Source: Streptomyces sp. DI166
GTDB lineage: Bacteria; Actinomycetota; Actinomycetes; Streptomycetales; Streptomycetaceae
DNA: 40,397 nt
Assembly (NCBI RefSeq): GCF_900091315.1
Contig: NZ_FLSP01000081.1
Location: 1 to 40,397 of the forward strand
Direction of reading: 5' to 3'
Every line of letters starts with the position of its first letter. Position 1 is the first letter of the stretch. Positions 23,079 through 30,666 of the stretch are shown one piece after another. A program made the position numbers and the translations under genes. The notes under the pieces were generated by a model. The model worked only from the letters and a program-made list of their open reading frames with translations. It did no database searches and was not told where the DNA came from.

Positions 23079-23510
23079 TCAGCGGGTGGGTATGCCCAGC
23101 TCGTCGAGGAGGGCGCGGTCGCGGGGCTGGGTCAGCCTGCGGCGGGCGGCCTCGGGGGTCAGCCAGGCGATGCGGTCGACCTCGGTGCCGGGCACGAAGG
23201 TGCCGGGGCCTGCCTCGGCGGCCCAGTAGCGGACCTCCTTGGGGCGCGCGTCGACCATGTAGCGGACAGTGGAAAGCTCCGCGCCCGGTGTGGCCCGGTA
23301 GCCGGTCTCCTCCTCGACCTCGCGCAGGGCTCCGGCCAGCGGGTCCTCGGTGCGCTTCAGCTTGCCCTTGGGGTGCGACCAGTCGTCGTACTTGGGGCGG
23401 TGGACGAGGCAGATCTCCAGCTCGCCGGTGGCGGGGGAGCGGCGCCACAGGACGCAGCCGGCGGCCTGGACGGGGCGGTCGCGATCGCGGTCGTCGGTGG
23501 GGGATGTCAC
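23079..23510 (-). CDS. Nudix hydrolase
   Basis: 143 aa. The Nudix box G-x5-E-x7-REVEEETGY is complete in GKLKRTEDPLAGALREVEEE-TGY (about residues 48-70), giving a metal-dependent pyrophosphohydrolase acting on nucleoside diphosphates linked to another moiety. WSHPKGKL before the box is typical of MutT1/Ap4A-type members. Unlike mycobacterial MutT1 there is no fused histidine-phosphatase domain. GTG start behind AAGGAGG (6 bases). It follows ppk and the CHAD gene on the same strand (24-base gap), suggesting a role in polyphosphate or dinucleoside polyphosphate turnover; that is inference. Confidence 0.92.
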   Translation of the reverse strand: MTSPTDDRDRDRPVQAAGCVLWRRSPATGELEICLVHRPKYDDWSHPKGKLKRTEDPLAGALREVEEETGYRATPGAELSTVRYMVDARPKEVRYWAAEAGPGTFVPGTEVDRIAWLTPEAARRRLTQPRDRALLDELGIPTR

Positions 23511-23534
23511 GGGGCGCCTCCTTCGTCCGTCGTG

Positions 23535-24602
23535 TCAGCGTGCGGTGAGGGCGACTTTCTGGGTGCGCCAGGTCTGCTGGAAAGCGAAACGGGCGGCTTC
23601 GACCTCGTGGCGCTGGTCGGCGTGGAGGACGCCGAGCGCGTAGGCCGTGGCGGGGGTGATGCGGGGGGTGCGGGCGGCTGCTGCGGCCTCTGCGGCTGCC
23701 TCGGCGGCGTCCTGGTGGCGGTCGAGGGTGCGGGTGGCGGTGAGCAGGCGTTCGTCTTCCGGGGGGTTGTGCTGGGGGTGGAGGACTTCGCGGGCGTAGC
23801 GGTGCAGGCGGAGGAGGCGGCGGGTCTGGTGCCAGGGGGTGTCGTGGGGGTGCGGGTGCGGGTCGGGGGGCAGGCCGGGGGCGGTGACCGGGGGGAGGGC
23901 GGCGATTGCCTCGGTGAGGCGCTCCTCGGCTGCGGTGGCGTGGGGGCGGAGGTCTGCTGTTCGGGCGGTTCTCGTCAGGGGGACCTCGCTGGCCAGTACG
24001 GCGATGGTGTCGGCGAGGGCGTGGAAGCGGGCGGAGTCCAGGGACTGGAGGGCGGTGCTGTGGGCTCGGGTGCGGGCGAGGGTGAGACGGCGGGTGAGGA
24101 GGGCGGCGGCCTTGGGGGCGCCGGGGGTGGGGGAGCCGGGGGAGCCGTCGGTGGGGAGGTGGCCGGGGGCTGGGGGTGCCGTGGGGGGTGTGGCTTGCCC
24201 GCGCGGGCGGGGTGTCGCTGCTTTGGCTGCGGGGGCCGCCCCAGCGGCACGACTGCCCGTAGCTGGGGTGGTGATCGAGCTCTGGCCCGGCACCGTTGTG
24301 CCCGACAAGCGGTGCAGGGCCGTGAGGAGGCGGTCCAAGCGGGCCGCGTACGTGTGTTCCTGGGTCAGTGTTGAGGTCAGCCAGGTCAGTTCTGGGCGGA
24401 GGCTGTCCGTCCAGGTGGGGGTGAGGAGGGGGCCGTACGTGTGGAGGGTGGCTGTGAGGCGGCGGGTGGGCCGGAGCAGGGTGGCTCCGGCGCCGTCACC
24501 CACGCCCGCCTCCCGGAGGAGGCGGAGCGCGCGGAGGAACTCCGTGGCCTGGGTGCGCAGGTAGCTCTCCAGGGCCTCCCCGTCAGGGTGTTGCTGTGCC
24601 AC
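23535..24602 (-). CDS. CHAD domain protein, polyphosphate-binding type
   Basis: About 355 aa, almost all helical with many His and Arg. CHAD features are RPTRRLTATLHTYGP, LTSTLTQEHTYAARLDRLL and the C-terminal LDRHQDAAEAA and YALGVLHADQRHEVEAARFA segments. CHAD (conserved histidine alpha-helical) domains bind inorganic polyphosphate on a basic surface and are linked to polyphosphate granules. A Pro/Ala-rich low-complexity linker divides the domain (about residues 125-165). GTG 24602 is chosen because CGGAGG lies 7 bases upstream; it overlaps the ppk 3' end by 20 bases, so ppk and CHAD are coupled. Confidence 0.88.
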   Translation of the reverse strand: MAQQHPDGEALESYLRTQATEFLRALRLLREAGVGDGAGATLLRPTRRLTATLHTYGPLLTPTWTDSLRPELTWLTSTLTQEHTYAARLDRLLTALHRLSGTTVPGQSSITTPATGSRAAGAAPAAKAATPRPRGQATPPTAPPAPGHLPTDGSPGSPTPGAPKAAALLTRRLTLARTRAHSTALQSLDSARFHALADTIAVLASEVPLTRTARTADLRPHATAAEERLTEAIAALPPVTAPGLPPDPHPHPHDTPWHQTRRLLRLHRYAREVLHPQHNPPEDERLLTATRTLDRHQDAAEAAAEAAAAARTPRITPATAYALGVLHADQRHEVEAARFAFQQTWRTQKVALTAR

Positions 24603-26814
24603 GTCGGCGCCTCCGGGCGTCAATGAGCATCTCCTGGACGTTGCGCAGGGGTTGGCCGTCCGCGTCGGTCGCGTGCCGGGTCCACTCGCCGTCCGGGCCG
24701 AGGTGCCAGGAGGCGGTGGTGTCGGACATGCCGGTCTCCAACAACCGGTTCAGGGCCGCCCGGTGGGCCGGGTCGGTGACCCTGACCAGCGCCTCGATAC
24801 GGCGGTCGAGGTTGCGGTGCATCATGTCCGCGCTGCCGATCCACACCTCGGGCTCGCCGCCGTTGCCGAAGGCGAAGACGCGGGAGTGCTCCAGGAAGCG
24901 GCCGAGGACGGAGCGGACGCGGATGTTCTCCGACAGGCCCGCGACCCCCGGGCGCACGGCGCAGATGCCGCGTACCCAGACGTCGACCGGTACGCCCGCC
25001 TGGGAGGCGCGGTAGAGGGCGTCGATGATGGCCTCGTCGACCATCGAGTTGACCTTGATGCGGATGAACGCGGGGCGGCCCGCGCGGTGGTGCTGGACCT
25101 CTTTGTTGATCCGTGAGATCAGGCCGTCACGCAGGGACTTGGGGGCGACCAGGAGACGGCGGTAGGTCTCGCGGCGGGAGTAGCCGGAGAGCCGGTTGAA
25201 CAGGTCGGACAGGTCCGCGCCGACCTGCGGGTCGGCGGTGAGCAGGCCGAGGTCCTCGTAGAGGCGCGCTGTCTTGGGGTGGTAGTTGCCGGTGCCGACG
25301 TGGCTGTACCGCCGTAGCGTGTCGCCCTCCTGACGGACCACCAGGGACAGCTTGCAGTGGGTCTTCAGACCGACCAGGCCGTACACGACATGGCAGCCCG
25401 CCTCCTCAAGCCGCTTGGCCCACTTGATGTTGGCGTGCTCGTCGAAGCGGGCCTTGATCTCGACCAGGACGAGGACCTGCTTGCCCGCCTCGGCCGCGTC
25501 GATGAGGGCGTTGACTATGGGGGAGTCGCCGGAGGTCCGGTACAGGGTCTGCTTGATGGCGAGGACGTCCGGGTCCTCGGCCGCCTGCTCCAGGAAGGCC
25601 TGCACGGAGGTGGAGAAGGAGTCGTACGGGTGGTGCAGCAGCACGTCCCGGCTGCGCAGGGCGGCGAAGATGTCGGGCGCGGACGCCGACTCGACCTCGG
25701 CGAGGTCGCGGTGGGTGCCGGCGACGAACTTGGGGTACTTCAGCTCGGGCCGGTCCAGGGAGGCGATCCGGAACAGGCCCGTCAGGTCCAGCGGGCCGGG
25801 CAGCGGGTAGACCTCGGCCTCGGTGATCTTCAGCTCGCGCACCAGCAGGTCCAGGACCTCGCGGTCGATGGACTCCTCCACCTCCAGGCGCACCGGCGGC
25901 CCGAAGCGGCGCCGCATCAGCTCCTTCTCCAGGGCCTGCAGGAGGTTCTCGGCGTCGTCCTCCTCGACCTCCAGGTCCTCGTTGCGGGTGATGCGGAAGG
26001 CGTGGTGCTCCAGCACCTCCATGCCCGGGAACAGCTCCTCCAGGTGCGCGGCGATGACGTCCTCGATGGGGACGTAGCGGCCGGGGCTGGACTCCAGGAA
26101 CCGGGAGAGCAGCGGCGGGACCTTCACGCGGGCGAAGTGACGGTGCCCGCTGACGGGGTTGCGCACCACGACGGCCAGGTTCAGGGAGAGGCCGGAGATG
26201 TAGGGGAAGGGGTGGGCCGGGTCGACGGCCAGCGGGGTCAGCACGGGGAAGATCTGGTGCCGGAAGAGGGTGAACAGGCGGGCCTGCTCCTTCTCCGTCA
26301 GCTCGTTCCAGCGGACCAGGTGGATGTCCTCCTCCGCCAGGCCGGGGGCGACGTCCTCGTGGAAGCAGGCGGCGTGCCGGGCCATCAGCTCCCGGGACCG
26401 GGCCCAGATCATCTCCAGCACCTGGGTGGGCTGTAGGCCGGAGGCGGAGCGGGTGGCGACGCCGGTGGCGATACGGCGCTTGAGACCGGCCACCCGGACC
26501 ATGAAGAACTCGTCGAGGTTGCTGGCGAAGATGGCCAGGAAGTTCGCCCGCTCCAGCAGCGGGGTGGTGGGGTCCTCGGCGAGTTCGAGGACCCGTTCGT
26601 TGAACGCCAGCCAGCTGCGTTCCCGGTCCAGGAAACGGCCCTGGGGCAGGGGGGCACCGTCGGCCGGGGACTCCTCGTAGGCGTCGAGGTCGGCGTCGAT
26701 GTCGGGTTCGAGATCGGAGACCGAACCGGCCACGGTGCGCGAGCGGTGGGCCGCGATGGAGCCCACGGAGGGCTGCGCGTGCTGGGCCGGTGCCTGGGCG
26801 TTCTGCTGACTCAT
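24583..26814 (-). CDS. ppk: Polyphosphate kinase PPK1
   Basis: 743 aa, full length for PPK1, with a Streptomyces-type acidic N-terminal extension of about 55 residues before GRFLDRERSWLAFNERVLEL. Domains in order: N, head (HRHFARVKVP and onward), C1 and C2. The phospho-accepting histidine is His512 in GTGNYHPKTARLYED; EHSRVFAFGNGG (His643) and SADMMHRNLDRRIE belong to C2. It makes polyphosphate reversibly from ATP. ATG 26814 (MSQQNAQ) is preferred, with GGAAGA upstream; longer in-frame reading into 28131 is only open frame. A weak PHO-box-like pair lies at 26960-26981. First gene of ppk-CHAD-nudix. Confidence 0.95.
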   Translation of the reverse strand: MSQQNAQAPAQHAQPSVGSIAAHRSRTVAGSVSDLEPDIDADLDAYEESPADGAPLPQGRFLDRERSWLAFNERVLELAEDPTTPLLERANFLAIFASNLDEFFMVRVAGLKRRIATGVATRSASGLQPTQVLEMIWARSRELMARHAACFHEDVAPGLAEEDIHLVRWNELTEKEQARLFTLFRHQIFPVLTPLAVDPAHPFPYISGLSLNLAVVVRNPVSGHRHFARVKVPPLLSRFLESSPGRYVPIEDVIAAHLEELFPGMEVLEHHAFRITRNEDLEVEEDDAENLLQALEKELMRRRFGPPVRLEVEESIDREVLDLLVRELKITEAEVYPLPGPLDLTGLFRIASLDRPELKYPKFVAGTHRDLAEVESASAPDIFAALRSRDVLLHHPYDSFSTSVQAFLEQAAEDPDVLAIKQTLYRTSGDSPIVNALIDAAEAGKQVLVLVEIKARFDEHANIKWAKRLEEAGCHVVYGLVGLKTHCKLSLVVRQEGDTLRRYSHVGTGNYHPKTARLYEDLGLLTADPQVGADLSDLFNRLSGYSRRETYRRLLVAPKSLRDGLISRINKEVQHHRAGRPAFIRIKVNSMVDEAIIDALYRASQAGVPVDVWVRGICAVRPGVAGLSENIRVRSVLGRFLEHSRVFAFGNGGEPEVWIGSADMMHRNLDRRIEALVRVTDPAHRAALNRLLETGMSDTTASWHLGPDGEWTRHATDADGQPLRNVQEMLIDARRRRRGTATP

Positions 26815-26959
26815 GGACCCATTCTTCCGCGCCATGGCCGATACAGGCGCGTCGGAAGTCGTGGGAGGGAGGACGGCGGCGAGACGGCGGGCCTTTCCGT
26901 CCCTCCTGACTCCCTCGGGAGGCGGCGAAGGCGCGGGCACGGCGGGCTTCATTCGCCGA

Positions 26960-26981
26960 GCGTCGCAAGGCTGTTTGAACC
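26960..26981 (-). promoter_or_regulatory. Weak PHO-box-like element upstream of ppk
   Basis: Minus strand GTTCAAACAGC (26981-26971) followed at 11-bp spacing by CTTGCGACGCT (26970-26960). The first unit matches the PHO consensus core GTTCA; the second is poor. ppk is a plausible PhoP target in Streptomyces, which supports reporting it. Confidence 0.35.
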
Positions 26982-27252
26982 GGCGGTTACGGCGACATGG
27001 CGGGCGGGACACCGGGGGGCGGCTCCCGGGCGTCGGAGCGCACGCGAGGCCGGCCTGGGCCTGGTCGACCGACGGTATCCGGGGCGGCCCTCGGGCGTCG
27101 GGTCGCCTGTGGCCGGCCTGGGCTCGGTGGGCGTAGGCGGGGTGGCTCCCGGGCGTCGGTCGGTCTGGGCCCGGTGGGCGTAGGCGCGGTGCCCTGGGGC
27201 GTCGGAACACCGGGCGGCGCCCCGGGCGTCGGGGCCCGCGCGCGTGCCGGGC

Positions 27253-27287
27253 CCGTACGTCCCTCCCCCCGTAGGAGGGACGTACGG
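27253..27287 (-). terminator. Terminator of the GntR-ABC operon
   Basis: Perfect stem CGTACGTCCCTCC (27254-27266) with GGAGGGACGTACG (27274-27286), plus one outer C/G pair, 7-base loop, 9 bases after the last permease stop. Confidence 0.82.
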
Positions 27288-27296
27288 ACCCGGAGA

Positions 27297-28196
27297 TCAG
27301 GCGGTCCGGCGGCGCAGTATCCGGAACGCGGCGAGGACGGCGAGGGCCGCGACCGTGAGCAGGATGCCGCTCTCGACGTACTGGATCGGCCAGAAGTGCG
27401 AGCGTGGGTGGAAGGCCAGCTCGCTGCCGTCGGCCGCCACCTGGAAGGCGGAGCGCGGTGCCTCCCAGCCGGTGGTGTCCCGGGTGACCGTGGGCCACAG
27501 GAACTCGCGGTACCGATCCAGGGCGTTGTACAGGAGCAGCGCGGCCCCGAGGGCGGCACCGGCGGCGGGCAGCGCCCGCCCGAGCAGCATCCCGGCGAGG
27601 GCGCCGAGGGCGAGGCCGGCCAGGGCGTGGGCGACGGCGGTGGGGCCGGTGCCGACGAAGACGTCGGGGTGGTACCAGTCCCCGACCAGGTTCGGGTTGT
27701 CCGCGCCGCGGGCCCAGACGTTGAGCAGGACCAGCCCGGTGGTGCCGAGGGTGAGCAGGGCGGCCGGGACGGCGAGCTTGGCGGCCAGCCAGCGGGCCGG
27801 GGTGACCGACTGGGTCCAGGCCAGGTGGGCGGTGCCGTTCTCCAGTTCGCGCCCGATGAGCGCCCCGCCCGCCCAGGCGGCCACCGGGACGATCAGCCAG
27901 GCCGTGCAGGCGGTGACGAACGCGATGCCGGTGGAGTAGGTCTCGTCCGCGGTGATCGCGTCGACCGCCGTGCAGGACGGCAGTCCGTCGGTGGCCGGTT
28001 CGGCGCAGGCGCTGTCGCCCCGCTCGGCCTCGTCCGCGAGCGCGGCCAGCCGGAACAGGAAGGACGCCGCGGCGAGCAGGGCGAGCCCCCATACGACCAG
28101 CGCCGCGCGGTGCAGCCGCAGCACGGCCCACAGCAGGCCCCGTGGCCGGGGCAGCCGGCCCGGAGTGCGTACGGAGGTGACGGGGATCGCGGTCAT
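27297..28196 (-). CDS. ABC transporter permease (ABC-2 type), second paralogue
   Basis: 299 aa with about six membrane helices, the last gene of the minus-strand operon. LIGRELENGTAHLAWTQSVT followed by PARWLAAKLAVPAALL is shared almost word for word with the permease encoded immediately upstream, so the two arose by tandem duplication and probably form a heterodimer with the ATPase encoded upstream. A long extracytoplasmic loop precedes the last helix (ending HPRSHFWPIQYVESG). ATG 28196 overlaps the upstream stop by ATGA (28193-28196). Export substrate unknown; regulated with the GntR repressor gene. Confidence 0.88.
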   Translation of the reverse strand: MTAIPVTSVRTPGRLPRPRGLLWAVLRLHRAALVVWGLALLAAASFLFRLAALADEAERGDSACAEPATDGLPSCTAVDAITADETYSTGIAFVTACTAWLIVPVAAWAGGALIGRELENGTAHLAWTQSVTPARWLAAKLAVPAALLTLGTTGLVLLNVWARGADNPNLVGDWYHPDVFVGTGPTAVAHALAGLALGALAGMLLGRALPAAGAALGAALLLYNALDRYREFLWPTVTRDTTGWEAPRSAFQVAADGSELAFHPRSHFWPIQYVESGILLTVAALAVLAAFRILRRRTA

Positions 28197-29188
28197 ACGG
28201 CGCCTCCCGTGCGGCGGCGGAGCAGCCAGAAGGCGGCGCCGACGGCCACGGACGCGGCGGCCAGGACGATGCCGGTCTCCACCAGGTGCAGGGGCCAGAA
28301 GTGGGAGGTGGGGTGGTAGTCGGCGTAGTAGCCGGTGATGTCGTGCTTGGTGAGGCAGCCGGGTTCGCCCAGGCAGTCCGGGAGGGGGATTCGGCTGCCG
28401 TCGGAGGTGAGGGCGCCGTCGCGGACCACGGCGGCGGGGGCGGGGACGTCGTCCGTGGAGGTCACGGTCACGGTCGGCCACAGGTGCGGGCGGAGTTCGA
28501 CCAGCGCACCGGCGATGGCCAGCGTCGTGACGGAGGCGACCGCCAGGGCGGGCAGGGCGCGCGGCAGGAGCAGGCCGACGAGGGCGCCGACGGCCAGGCC
28601 CAGCAGGGCGTGGGCGGTGGCGGTGGTGCCGTTGGTGAGGAAGATCGCGCTGTCGTCCCAGGCGCGTACGGCCCAGGCCTCGTGCAGTTCCGTGCCTGCG
28701 CTCCACATCAGCCGGTGCAGCAGGGTGAGCGTGAGCATGCCGGCGGTGAGCAGGGCGGCCGGGACGGCGAGCTTGGCGGCCAGCCAGCGGGCCGGGGACA
28801 CGGACTGTGTCCAGGCCAGGCGGGCGGTGCCGTTCTCCAGTTCGCGTCCGATGAGCGCGCTCGCCGCCCAGGCGGCGGTGAGCAGCGGGACGAGGGTGAG
28901 GAGGCCGCTGCTGACGCCGACGATGTTGTCGTAGCGCTGGAAGGCGGTCCCGTACATGTCGCAGTCGAAGCCCGACGTCGTGGTGCCGCACCCCGCCTCG
29001 CTGTACTCGGCCCAGGCGGCGTCGGCGCCCGGCCCGTACGCCCACAGCAGTCCGCCCGCGGCGACGGTCACCAGCATCAGCCAGAACAGCAGCGCCGACT
29101 GGTGCACCCGCAGCATGACCCAGACCAGCCCGCGCGGGCCGCGGGTGCGGGGCTCGGCGGCGGAGGCGCGCAGGGAGAGGGCGGTCAT
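28193..29188 (-). CDS. ABC transporter permease (ABC-2 type), first paralogue
   Basis: 331 aa, about six membrane helices. It carries the same LIGRELENGTARLAWTQSVS motif and PARWLAAKLAVPAALL as its downstream partner and ends with a matching HPTSHFWPLHLVETGIVLAA helix. The large loop between helices contains four Cys (CGTTTSGFDC; PDCLGEPGC) that could form disulfides outside the cell; the paralogue has only one such pair (DSACAE, LPSC). CCGGAGG lies 7 bases before the ATG. It is coupled by ATGA to a 34-codon ORF upstream and to the second permease downstream. Confidence 0.88.
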   Translation of the reverse strand: MTALSLRASAAEPRTRGPRGLVWVMLRVHQSALLFWLMLVTVAAGGLLWAYGPGADAAWAEYSEAGCGTTTSGFDCDMYGTAFQRYDNIVGVSSGLLTLVPLLTAAWAASALIGRELENGTARLAWTQSVSPARWLAAKLAVPAALLTAGMLTLTLLHRLMWSAGTELHEAWAVRAWDDSAIFLTNGTTATAHALLGLAVGALVGLLLPRALPALAVASVTTLAIAGALVELRPHLWPTVTVTSTDDVPAPAAVVRDGALTSDGSRIPLPDCLGEPGCLTKHDITGYYADYHPTSHFWPLHLVETGIVLAAASVAVGAAFWLLRRRTGGAV

Positions 29189-29289
29189 ACGGCGGCCTCC
29201 GGGGTGTGGGTGAGTGCGGGTGTGGTGTGCACGGTCACGGCGGTGTGGGTGCGCACGGTTACGTCGGTGTGCGCCAGGGCGTTCCTCAT
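29185..29289 (-). CDS. Small coupled ORF, 34 aa, Thr/His-rich
   Basis: ATG 29289 starts within an ATGA shared with the ATPase stop (29286-29289), and its TGA is shared with the start of the first permease (ATGA, 29185-29188). GAGGAGG stands 7 bases before the ATG, one of the best ribosome-binding sites in the window. The product MRNALAHTDVTVRTHTAV followed by TVHTTPALTHTPEAAV has four His-Thr dipeptides and no membrane helix. Exact overlaps on both sides plus the strong Shine-Dalgarno argue that it is translated. It may be a true small subunit or a device that carries ribosomes across the gap. Confidence 0.6.
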   Translation of the reverse strand: MRNALAHTDVTVRTHTAVTVHTTPALTHTPEAAV

Positions 29290-30173
29290 GCCGCCGCCTC
29301 CTCGCTCTCGGTGAGGCTCAGCGCCGGGGCGTCCGGGCCGCGCAGATGGCCGAGGACCAGTTCCTCCAGCGTGGGCTCGGCGGTCTGCCAGGAGGCGGGG
29401 ACCGGGCCCGCGGGCCGGATCAGGGCGGTGAGCTGGCGGCCCGTGGTGCGGGACTCCACGACCGTGTGCGGGTCGAGGCTGTCCTGGGCGGGGCCGGTGA
29501 CCAGGCGGTGGGCGGCGAGCAGGTCGTCCAGGGGACCGGCCAGGCGGACGCGGCCCGCGCCGAGGAGCAGGAGGTGGTCGCAGGAGCCCTCCAGCTCCGC
29601 CACCACATGCGAGGACATGACAATCGTGGTGCCGTGTTCGGCCGCGTCCGCCATCAGCAGGCCGGTGATCCGGTGCCGGGCGAGCGGGTCGAGGTCGGCC
29701 ATCGGCTCGTCCAGGAGCAGCAGCTCGGGGCGCTTGGCCAGGGCGAGCGCGAGGGCGACCTGGGTGCGCTGGCCGCCGGAGAGGGTGCGGATCTTGGCGT
29801 CCATGTCCAGGTCGGCGTCGGTGACGATGCGCCGGGCGACCGACTCGTCCCAACGCCCGGGGTTCAGCTCCCGGCCGAGCCGCAGGGTGGCGGCGACGGT
29901 GAGGTGCGGGTGCAGCGGCTTGTCCTGGGCGACGTAGGCGAGGCGCTCGCGGGCCCCGGCCGGGGTGGTCCCGAGCACGGTGACCCGGCCCTCGCTGGGC
30001 CGCAGCAGTCCGGCGGCGAGGGACAGGAGGGTGGACTTCCCGGCGCCGTTGGGGCCGACGAGGGCGCAGACCCGGCCGGCGGGGAGTACGAATTCGCAGC
30101 GGTCCAGGGCCCGCCTGCCGCGTCGGCCGAATCTCCGGCCCAGCCCTTGCGCCGCGATGGCGATATCGGTCAC
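29286..30173 (-). CDS. ABC transporter ATP-binding protein
   Basis: 295 aa. Walker A GPNGAGKSTL (about residues 39-48), Q-loop region AYVAQDKPLH, signature LSGGQRTQ, Walker B LLLLDEPMADLDP and switch MSSHVV. Its C-terminal 80 residues form an accessory region. It energises the two paralogous permeases encoded downstream; exporters of this GntR(YtrA)-linked type often confer resistance to cell-envelope antibiotics, but no substrate can be read from sequence. The ATG overlaps the GntR gene stop by four bases (30170-30173), so repressor and ATPase are translationally coupled. Confidence 0.93.
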   Translation of the reverse strand: MTDIAIAAQGLGRRFGRRGRRALDRCEFVLPAGRVCALVGPNGAGKSTLLSLAAGLLRPSEGRVTVLGTTPAGARERLAYVAQDKPLHPHLTVAATLRLGRELNPGRWDESVARRIVTDADLDMDAKIRTLSGGQRTQVALALALAKRPELLLLDEPMADLDPLARHRITGLLMADAAEHGTTIVMSSHVVAELEGSCDHLLLLGAGRVRLAGPLDDLLAAHRLVTGPAQDSLDPHTVVESRTTGRQLTALIRPAGPVPASWQTAEPTLEELVLGHLRGPDAPALSLTESEEAAA

Positions 30174-30556
30174 GCCTCGTCCCCCTTGAAGTGTTCTTCC
30201 AGTACGGCGGCGAAGAGCGCCGCCACGTCGTCGTGCTCCAGGCCCGCCTCGCGGGCCCGTGCCGCCCAGTCCGTCAGTTCCGCGTGCAGCGGGGAGTCGG
30301 CGGGCGCGGCGCCCAGCGACCTGCGGACGAACGTGCCCAGTCCCCGGCGGGCCTCGACCAGGCCCTCGCGTTCCAGCTCGCGGTACGCCTTGAGCACGGT
30401 GTTCGGGTTGATGGCGGTGGCTTCCACCACCTCCCGGGCGGTGGGGAGCTTGTCCCCGGGCGCCAGCAGGCCCAGGCGCAGGGCCTGCTTGGTCTGCTGG
30501 ACGATCTGCAGGTAGGTGGCGACGCCGCTGCGCCGGTCGATGCGGTACTCGACCAC
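30170..30556 (-). CDS. GntR family regulator, YtrA type
   Basis: 128 aa. Winged helix-turn-helix of GntR type (SGVATYLQIVQQTKQAL, GDKLPTAREVVEATAINPNT, LKAYRELEREGLVEARRGLG) followed by only about 45 residues, the short C-terminus of the YtrA subfamily, whose members control adjacent ABC transporter genes. GTG 30556 (MVEYRIDRRSG) is chosen because YtrA-type proteins start just before this motif; GTG 30562 and 30565 are alternatives. All three start codons lie inside a perfect 52-bp palindrome (30553-30604), the probable autoregulatory site. First gene of the five-frame minus-strand operon. Confidence 0.9.
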   Translation of the reverse strand: MVEYRIDRRSGVATYLQIVQQTKQALRLGLLAPGDKLPTAREVVEATAINPNTVLKAYRELEREGLVEARRGLGTFVRRSLGAAPADSPLHAELTDWAARAREAGLEHDDVAALFAAVLEEHFKGDEA

Positions 30557-30604
30557 TTCCACCACCCTTTCACTAATTGAGTAGTGAAAGGGTGGTGGAA
30601 GTGG
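30553..30604. promoter_or_regulatory. Perfect 52-bp palindrome over the GntR start
   Basis: Left arm 30553-30575 and right arm 30582-30604 are exact 23-base complements around ATTGAG. The core is CACTAATTGAGTAGTG, flanked by a CCCTTT/AAAGGG run. It covers all candidate GTG starts and the AAAGGG ribosome-binding site of the GntR gene and lies 62 bases upstream of the divergent sigma factor gene. Likely GntR operator; in the GntR mRNA it would also be a very stable hairpin. Confidence 0.85.
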
Positions 30605-30666
30605 CCCGGAAAAGTCAAGCCGTGATTCCGTGAACCGATCGACCGGGCTCGTCCGATGAGGGTGAC

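Larger units (their letters stand above)
26815..27296. other. Intergenic region upstream of ppk, with degenerate GGGCGTCGG repeats
   Basis: About 480 bases without a credible gene. Near ppk it holds a weak PHO-box-like element. Further upstream, GGGCGTCGG occurs five times (27028, 27093, 27151, 27197, 27224) within degenerate, shortening units that also share GGCCGGCCTGGG and GGTGGGCGTAGGCG segments. A terminator at 27253-27287 closes the ABC operon. Confidence 0.6.

Noticed and set aside
26815..28131. N-terminal extension of ppk by more than 400 residues
   Set aside because: The extension is Arg/Pro/Gly-rich, antisense to nothing conserved, runs through a terminator and another gene, and PPK1 proteins start near MSQQNAQ-like extensions.
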